Of a DNA stretch of 64,000 nt, positions 59,301 through 64,000 are shown in pieces. The notes beneath the pieces were generated by a model. That model saw nothing but the letters and a program-made list of their open reading frames with translations. It searched no databases and had not been told where the DNA came from. This DNA is from Petrolisthes cinctipes (Eukaryota > Arthropoda > Malacostraca > Decapoda > Porcellanidae): positions 1-64,000 of the forward strand of contig JAWQEG010003748.1 of NCBI GenBank assembly GCA_033782935.1, read 5' to 3'. The stretch's first letter is position 1. The number at the start of each line of letters is the position of its first letter. The translations under genes and the position numbers were made by a program.

Positions 59301-62300
59301 CTACTGTGAAATTAGCCCAACCACTTCTGCCTCACATTTCTTGGAGAAGTTTGTAATAATATCTGACCCAGTAGGATGTATGGGAGACAAAAAAAAAAAA
59401 AAGGATATAAAAATTGAAAAAGTTGGGAAGGATATTGTCAGCAAATCAGAATCTTACGATTCCTCAAACTTTTGTTCAGCATCAGACATATACAGTAGTG
59501 TGGTCTAGTTTGGAGGAATCAGTAGCCTTCAATTTACTGATGACATTATTTCCCTGCAGTGAGTATGCAATGCTAATAATTTCAGGGACTCAATTGGAAC
59601 TAACATCACACAAGAATTATTGGGCAGCATGCAAGAACATTTGTGGTGTTAACGATGGTGTGGTACCGGTACGATGACTCCATAGACACAATACAGAACC
59701 ATCATACTGGTACCACACCATCGTCAACACTATCAATGTTCTTGCATATGATGGACTAACCCACATGATAAGATTGTGAATTATCAACCAAAGTGGAATA
59801 TTCAATCCTACCAGCACTGTCAAATTTGGCATGGGGAGTTTTCTGTAGTGTTAATTTATCAAACCTTGAGATAATAAATACAAATAAATGGGGAGACTTA
59901 TGGCCATTATAAACACAGTAACATAAATTATACTTTGGAGGTAAAATTCCAGCCTACTTATAGGACAAGATGTTGTCTGTAGAATGGTGGCCTTGGATTC
60001 TTCCAAACTACAGTGTATTGCAGACTTTCATATGGGTAATCTGTTTTGTGCCACAGATAGGAAATACAGTACCAGTTCCATCTAAACAAAACAGACCACC
60101 ATAACTATTATACTCTGCAATAATCTTTTTCCAGGAACAGTTTGGAGAATTCCTTTGCTTCCAATTGACCACCATCAACAAACACCTTACTCCTTAATTA
60201 AATAATCATCTGTACTATGTGTTGTTATGGTTGCCTTTTGTCAACTCACTTGCTGGTGGTTGTTGAGGTCAGTGGCCCAGAACTGTCCAAGGCCGAGGGG
60301 GAAGGAGAAGGAGCCGTACAGAAGGGTCACCAAGAGAGGGTACAACAGACGGCTGGGGAAAACAGGAGGGACACACATAACCAGGGATCACATGCAAGAA
60401 AAGTAATGGGCTAAACTAAGATGATAATAGGACTGATGGCTCCACAGACTTTACTGTATATGCAACCATAACACCAGCCATCATCATAATCATAGCCAAG
60501 CCCATTTCTTGCACAGCCCCAGGTATTAAGGCAGCATGCAGCAGCAACAGCAGTAAGAGGTGTGCACATGACAAACATTGATACAGTACAGTACATACAT
60601 GATGAGGAGTTCCAAAATACCATATGACCAATCAAGTGCCAAAATAAAATAATGATGCAAGTAATGATGTGGTGTTGACGATGGTGTGGTACCAGCACGA
60701 TGACTCTATAAACACAATTCAGAGCCATTGTAGGCTACCAGTCAACACCACAGATATTCTTGCATACAAAATGAGATATGGGCTACATCAATAATCATAA
60801 AACAAAATGGAGGAGACAATAAGAAAATTGTTATGTTGGCACCTAGTTGCTTGTGTTTTGGAGCACCACACATACATATTCAACCACAGTACAGTACATG
60901 GTATAATAATGCATGCTTGACAATCCATTAATTATACATGTGATGTACACATATAGGAGTTTTCAGATATTGTTGGTGTCAATAGAAGTGCTGTATTAAC
61001 AAAAATAAATAAAACTCAGGCAGAGATTCACAACAACTCATGGAAGGAAGACAAATAGATATAAGGTAAGGTATACACTTCCAAGGGAAATTGGGTTTGA
61101 CTACCAGTGATTGTAATAGAGGGAGCAGCACAGTGTCTGCTTATACTGTATTGGGAACAAGGAGCTTCTCCCATGTAACAGCTGTGACTTATATAGAGGA
61201 TATGTTGAGTTGCAGAGGGTGACAACATTTTGAGCCATGTATTAGTACAGTATCGAAATATGCTTTTCCATACATACACTGTACAATTTTATTGGTCAAA
61301 CTGGTACTAAGCCAGTATCATTTATACTGTACATGCCTCATTATGTGTGAACTGTAGGATACTTGTATGTGAACAGGGATTGGACTCAAAGCTCACAAAC
61401 TAAAAAGAATAACAGACAGAGAATATCTCTTGAAAAACATACTCTATTTCAATATTTAGAAATGTCAACCAAAATGTCAAGTTTGTACTGAGGTGCCACA
61501 GATTTGTTTACGAGGAAGCCAACGGGTTTAGTTTTGAACATTCTGACGCATCAAAAAGACAGTTCCAACAATCCAACCTGCCATAACTGCTGGAACTAAT
61601 TTGATAGCATTACCAGATAATTACAGTATTAATCAATCTATCACAGTGTGTCAGAGAAACTGTAGTCACCTCAATACAAATTCTGGATAGGGTGACTGTA
61701 TTGGAATGAGAATCAGTTTGCTGTATGCAGGCTACTGGTGTGACAATTGGTATACCTATAGTGTAGTACAGTAATTAGTGGGTACTGATATGAGATTCAG
61801 TATTGTATTTAGTAGGTGCCAGTATGAGATATTCTGTATGGATGGATAACTCTTGGGGTCCAACTGGAGACACAATTAATAGAACTGGTGGGTGAGGTTT
61901 TAAATTGGTGAAGAGATTATACAAGGTAAAACTGCATTATGAGAGGGAAATGGATATACAGCACAGTATCTTCAACAACAAAAGTTAATTAATCAGCTGA
62001 AAATTGAAAAAAACACATCAAATGCATAGTACAGTACGGTATAGTAAATGGAAATATCTGTCTATCTATCTATCTATAGCTCCGACGCCTCGTTCCCTCC
62101 GGGAACTCCCGCCAAGGGGGTGGCCACGGCAGAAGAGTCTCCAGTTTTTCCCTGTTCCAGCACTCCCTCCTCACTTGCTCCATCCCCCCTCCTCCCCTCA
62201 CACTTCTCTCTCTCACATACTCTTCCACTCTGTTCAGCCATCTAACCGGTGGTCTCCCTCTCACACCAGTTCCCACAACTTCACTTCCATACACCTTCTT

Positions 62301-63101
62301 TACAAACTACACACCTTGCATTCTCTCCACATGTCCAAACCACCTCAATGTATTACACTTCACCCTCTCAACCACTCCACACTCAATACCAATTGCCTTC
62401 TCACTCATACCACATCTCTCATACACACTCTCATTACTTTCTTCATCCCACCTAGTAAGTCCACATGCTCCTCTCAAGCAACTCATTTCCACTGTACCTA
62501 TTCTAGACTGATTAGCCCTACTCCATGTCCATGTCTCTGACGCATATGTCAGCGTTGGCAGGATTATACTATTTCTCAGTCCCTTTTTCACTTCCATACT
62601 CACACTTCTACCCTTCATAATCCTCCCCAGTGATCCTATGACCAGCCTGCCCCTCAATGCTCTCTCCCTGATTTCTCCTTCCATACTTCCATGTTTACAC
62701 AAAACTGTTTCCAGATACTTGAATTCCCTCACCTCCTCCATCCTTTCCCCCCTAAAGTTATCTCACATTCCGTCCCAGATATCTTTATCTTTTTATTTTT
62801 ATTTTAAATGGAAATTAAATAAAAAAATATCTATAATATTGTAGATCAATAGTCTATTACCAAACCATTATAATTATAAACTATGAATGTACTACAGTAC
62901 TGGCAATACAAAACTACTGAAACACTACATAACAAATACTCTATTGAGACATTAAGAGTATACATTACAGCATATTGTATATAGTAGTAAGTACAGTACC
63001 TCTTTTGAAGGAAGGCTTTCATCTTCTTATTCCTTCTCATAAAGATGACATACTGACGATGGACCCACACAAAGAATGCCCCCAGGAAGCCACACAACAC
63101 C
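41275..63101 (-). CDS. CLC-2-like voltage-gated chloride channel, 3' two thirds of the gene
   Basis: About 690 residues can be joined from 63101-63000, one of three 103-nt cassettes, then 54353-54222, 54047-53885, 53519-53404, 53048-52796, 52501-52384, 49642-49479, 47325-47042, 46601-46423, 46048-45934, 45504-45364, 45192-45106 and one of two terminal exons. All introns are GT-AG with matching phases. CLC proteins are dimeric membrane channels with one chloride pore per subunit and two cytoplasmic CBS domains. Visible landmarks are the GxFxP filter motif (SGIFIPVF), the [19 protein letters not shown] and FELTGQ helices, [20 protein letters not shown] (with the pore Tyr), CBS1 and CBS2. Residue order matches animal CLC-1/CLC-2/CLC-K types best. 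The GSGIP and GKEGP filter segments, with the gating Glu, would lie upstream of the window. The linker between the CBS domains is long and low-complexity. Confidence 0.93.
43108..43227 (-). CDS. CLC alternative terminal exon T2 (proximal)
   Basis: Acceptor CCTTGCAG|TTGAGG. It encodes [20 protein letters not shown] and a short basic tail ending RRKV before TAA, 39 residues. The first 13 residues match exon T1 except at two or three positions. The last CBS2 helix is kept while the tail changes from Thr/Ser-rich to strongly basic. The next AATAAA on this strand is far downstream (41782-41787). Confidence 0.85.
   Translation of the reverse strand: MRKAVDSTNSGDFKKPKRNKGVGGTFREKILRTTIRRKV
45106..45192 (-). 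CDS. CLC exon, core of CBS2
   Basis: Acceptor CCTCAG|GTGCAT and donor AAGGAG|GTAAGG; 29 codons, phase 0. [20 protein letters not shown] followed by IIGVVALKE is the conserved second half of CBS2. The next residues (LRKA...) come from either terminal exon. Confidence 0.93.
45364..45504 (-). CDS. CLC exon, start of CBS2
   Basis: Acceptor TTGTCAG|CCAATG and donor [32 protein letters not shown], then [17 protein letters not shown], corresponds to the MSPEEIEAWE...C.IDPSPFQLVE.TSL block that leads into CBS2. A 26-bp tandem duplication covers the donor (45321-45372). Confidence 0.92.
45934..46048 (-). CDS. CLC linker exon
   Basis: Acceptor CCTCAG|ACTTAG and donor [31 protein letters not shown] has further basic/Ser sites (RKAS). 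The exon ends in phase 0. Confidence 0.85.
46423..46601 (-). CDS. CLC linker exon with basic/Ser-rich motif
   Basis: Acceptor TTCCAG|ATTCAC and donor [30 protein letters not shown] is rich in potential basophilic kinase sites (RRNT, RKS). A Ser/Pro-rich segment follows. Confidence 0.85.
47042..47325 (-). CDS. CLC linker exon, Thr-rich
   Basis: Acceptor ATTATAG|GAGAGA and donor GAGGAG|GTACAG; 94 codons plus a split Arg codon. A Thr/Pro/Ala-rich stretch ([16 protein letters not shown]) is followed by [20 protein letters not shown]. It is low-complexity and cytoplasmic by position. It may be skipped in some transcripts, which cannot be seen from DNA. Confidence 0.8.
49479..49642 (-). CDS. CLC linker exon, charged coiled-coil-like
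   Basis: Acceptor TCATTAG|AGCTCT and donor GGTGGAA|GTAAGT. The 54 codons are rich in Glu, Lys and Arg ([20 protein letters not shown]), likely helical. This lies between the CBS domains and is poorly conserved across CLC proteins. I include it because both splice sites and phases fit. Confidence 0.85.
52384..52501 (-). CDS. CLC exon, end of CBS1
   Basis: Acceptor ATTACAG|ACTCGA and donor [31 protein letters not shown] ends CBS1, then a basic segment leads into the linker. Confidence 0.92.
52796..53048 (-). CDS. CLC exon with pore Tyr helix and start of CBS1
   Basis: Acceptor TACCAG|ATTGCT and donor [31 protein letters not shown] carries the conserved pore Tyr. KLPYLPD follows. [20 protein letters not shown] and [10 protein letters not shown] form the first half of CBS1. 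Confidence 0.93.
53404..53519 (-). CDS. CLC exon with the FELTGQ helix
   Basis: Acceptor TCGCAG|GTGGGT and donor [32 protein letters not shown] and [18 protein letters not shown] match the strongly conserved GGYAVVGAAA...FELTGQ..H.LP block, including a dimer-interface helix. Confidence 0.93.
53885..54047 (-). CDS. CLC pore exon with GxFxP filter motif
   Basis: Acceptor TTGCAG|TTTGGT and donor [30 protein letters not shown] and [13 protein letters not shown] correspond to the MP.P.G.FMPVF.IGAAFGR block. SGIFIP supplies the GxFxP chloride-coordinating residues. Confidence 0.93.
54222..54353 (-). CDS. CLC exon after the cassettes
   Basis: Acceptor TCTACAG|GTGGTG and donor TTTACC|GTGAGT; 44 codons, phase 0 at both ends. 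[15 protein letters not shown] corresponds to the LFDNNTW loop of CLC-2 and has a possible N-glycosylation site (NVS). [15 protein letters not shown] begins the next helix. Confidence 0.9.
54585..54735. repeat. Inverted-repeat short element, family 2 (CLC intron)
   Basis: The arms are CTTGTGATTCCTCTAAACTG and GGTTGGAGGAATCTGTAACCTCC around a spacer of about 70 bp. Confidence 0.55.
56495..56597 (-). CDS. CLC cassette exon C3 (alternative)
   Basis: 103 nt with acceptor GGCCCCAG|TCGT and donor AACCAA|GTAAGC. The 34 residues begin [18 protein letters not shown] and include [15 protein letters not shown]. It is identical to C1 at 19 of 34 positions. Confidence 0.9.
57293..57395 (-). CDS. CLC cassette exon C2 (alternative)
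   Basis: 103 nt with acceptor CTGTCAG|CCGA and donor CACCAG|GTGGGT. The 34 residues begin [18 protein letters not shown] and include [15 protein letters not shown]. By hand alignment it is identical to C1 at 16 of 34 positions and to C3 at 18. Confidence 0.88.
57850..57960. repeat. Inverted-repeat short element, family 2 (CLC intron, diverged)
   Basis: CAGTTTGCTGGATTCACTGGCCTCCAATTCATGGA in the right part resembles family 2. The left arm is weak. Confidence 0.35.
58560..58690. repeat. Inverted-repeat short element, family 2 (partial)
   Basis: TCTCCAAACTATGCCATAAAG and ATTTTGGAGAAGTCAGTGGCACCCATTTTC mark the two arms. Confidence 0.4.
59450..59550. repeat. Inverted-repeat short element, family 2 (CLC intron)
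   Basis: The arms are GATTCCTCAAACTTTTG and GTTTGGAGGAATCAGTAGCCTTCAATT. Confidence 0.55.
59629..59747. repeat. Palindromic element, family 1 (best copy)
   Basis: ATGCAAGAACATTTGTGGTG, AACGATGGTGTGGTACCGGT and ACGATGACTCCATAGACACA are mirrored by CATCATACTGGTACCACACC, ATCGTCAACACTATCAATG and TTCTTGCAT. The 119-bp unit is nearly self-complementary except for a central loop of about 25 bp. Confidence 0.8.
60250..60352 (-). CDS. CLC cassette exon C1 (alternative)
   Basis: 103 nt with acceptor TTCCCCAG|CCGT and donor CAGCAA|GTGAGT. It completes a Ser codon and adds 34 residues beginning [18 protein letters not shown] and containing [11 protein letters not shown]. This is the RFLYP...GFGQF segment of CLC channels. 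Phases (2 in, 0 out) equal those of C2 and C3. Confidence 0.9.
60666..60766. repeat. Palindromic element, family 1 (left end lost)
   Basis: GTGGTGTTGACGATGGTGTG and GTACCAGCACGATGACTC on the left; AGTCAACACCACAGATATTC and TTGCATA on the right. Confidence 0.7.
62056..62804 (-). mobile_element. 5'-truncated LINE copy with 11-bp target duplication (CLC intron)
   Basis: Same family as 28544-32136, here only the 3' end. It shows [40 protein letters not shown] and [20 protein letters not shown] sequence with one frameshift near 62307. It ends in (TAGA)n. TAAATGGAAAT flanks it exactly at 62045-62055 and 62805-62815, a clear target-site duplication. It lies in the intron before the cassette exons, in the same orientation as the channel gene. 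Confidence 0.85.
63000..63101 (-). CDS. CLC exon A (membrane helix and basic loop before the cassettes)
   Basis: Acceptor TATACAG|GGTGTT and donor AAAGAG|GTACTG. It encodes [20 protein letters not shown] followed by [13 protein letters not shown], equivalent to the helix plus RxQKxxxxF segment that precedes the RFLYP region of CLC-2. It ends with AG of a split Ser codon, which every cassette completes. Confidence 0.9.
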
Positions 63102-63118
63102 CTGTATATTACAAAGGG

Positions 63119-63243
63119 TCGTATTCAACAACATTCATGGTGCATACAATGGTGTGGTAACGGTACGAAGATTCCATAGACAAACAATAGAGCCATCGTA
63201 CCGGTACCATGCCATCGTGAACACCACAGATGTTTTTGCATAT
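63119..63243. repeat. Palindromic element, family 1
   Basis: CGTATTCAACAACATTCATG, ACAATGGTGTGGTAACGGTA and GAAGATTCCATAGACAAACA are mirrored by CCATCGTACCGGTACCATGC, CATCGTGAACACCACAGATG and TTTTTGCATA. It lies just upstream, in transcript sense, of CLC exon A. Confidence 0.75.
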
Positions 63244-63700
63244 CATTAAAAGTCACAAACAATCACAACACAATTATATTAAATATTCCTTATCAAAAAA
63301 ATAAAACAAAAGAGCAAAAGTGTCAGCCATATAATTATATAGATCATTATTATTATTTTAATGAACCTGACATATAAGGTTTGGAACAATTATTATTATG
63401 AATACTATCAACTAATTCATAGCTGGTATATCCAATGGCTGTATTTCACTTTCATTAAAGCCTAACTTGAATTACAAGAATTTTATATTCTCTCTTTTTT
63501 TTCTCACTCAAATTTATAGTAATGGAAGGACATCAGAATCATTTTAATCAGAACTTGGAAGCAACTTTTTAATGGCCTAAGACAAATTTAAGTAAAGTGA
63601 TTTTATGAATAAGATTATGAAATATTAAACTGTATCTAAGATTAGGAGAGAATAAACTATGGCTTGTGAACACCAAAGACTTTATTGAACAATGTGCTGT

Positions 63701-64000
63701 ATTCAAGAACATTCATGGTACAGTCGGCAAAAAAAGTTTTGTTATCACCCCTACGTTAATTTTAACATGGTTAAGCACGGTAAGATTGGTACTCCGCCTA
63801 CTGGGCAGGTGTGCCCCGTCATCCGAGACTGGTATTGTCTTCGCCCTGACCTATAATACTCGGGCCGCGTCAGTGACAACTTTTTTATATCAAAAGTTTA
63901 GCTGATTTTAAATTAAATTTTGAGTGTTCAAGAACTCTTACTATTTAACTAATCATTATTAAACATACGGAAATGCGTTTGAGTATTTTAGAACAAGAAT
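63701..64000. mobile_element. Family-1 palindrome interrupted by a Tc1/mariner-like end
   Basis: ATTCAAGAACATTCATGG (63701-63718) is the left arm of family 1. It breaks at TA (63719-63720) into CAGTCGGCAAAAAAAGTTTT, a typical Tc1/mariner-style terminus. The other end is not in the window, so the inserted element is undefined. No CLC exon is visible in 63244-64000. Confidence 0.4.

Noticed and set aside
1..64000. CRISPR arrays, bacterial operons, ribosome binding sites
   Set aside because: The spaced repeats here are eukaryotic mini- and microsatellites. No cas genes, no regular direct-repeat/spacer pattern, and the genes have introns.

Overview
The window is eukaryotic nuclear DNA, most likely from a decapod crustacean or a close arthropod relative. 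The grounds are spliced genes with GT-AG introns, an extreme load of GA/CT, GT/CA, AT and AAT microsatellites, TTAGG-like 'ggttaggt' blocks, and a mix of BEL/Pao, hAT, Tc1/mariner and non-LTR elements. The taxon is inferred from sequence texture and not from a match.

Layout. Positions 1-18197 hold almost no coding signal: microsatellites, minisatellites and short palindromic elements. They may be the first intron of a minus-strand gene whose candidate first coding exon (18198-18392) resembles the N-terminus of CLCA proteins. Positions 19060-24611 hold a decayed BEL/Pao retrotransposon on the minus strand. Its integrase C-terminal region is split by a hAT transposon (20319-23199, plus strand) that has 16-bp terminal inverted repeats and a frameshifted transposase.

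Positions 26427-34322 hold a complete four-exon minus-strand gene for the CBF1-interacting corepressor CIR1 (592 aa deduced). Its second intron carries a 5'-truncated non-LTR retrotransposon (about 28544-32136). That element is itself interrupted (about 30177-31426) by a second non-LTR derivative which keeps one open frame with a 2A-like peptide, a cysteine-rich finger and the post-RT C-terminus, but has no endonuclease or RT. A Tc1/mariner-type MITE sits in the CIR1 3' region.

Positions 41275-63101 hold the 3' two thirds of a minus-strand CLC-2-like chloride channel gene; the 5' part lies beyond the window. I reconstructed 13 shared or alternative internal exons plus two terminal exons with clean splice sites. 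Three exons of exactly 103 nt (60250-60352, 57293-57395, 56495-56597) encode alternative versions of the same 34-residue membrane segment. They are phase-matched, and only inclusion of exactly one keeps the frame, so mutually exclusive splicing is predicted. Two terminal exons (43108-43227 and 41275-41391) begin with near-identical residues and encode alternative C-termini. Together they allow up to six channel forms.

Several short element families recur through the window: a palindromic element of about 120 bp (motif GGTGTTGACGATGGTGTGGTACCGGTACG), an inverted-repeat element of about 145 bp (motif GATTCCTCCAAAC / GGAGGAATCAGTAGCCTCCAA), and a repeat of about 290 bp found in three copies, two of them inverted around CIR1 exon 1. 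Exon coordinates were read by eye from splice consensus and family conservation and have no transcript support.
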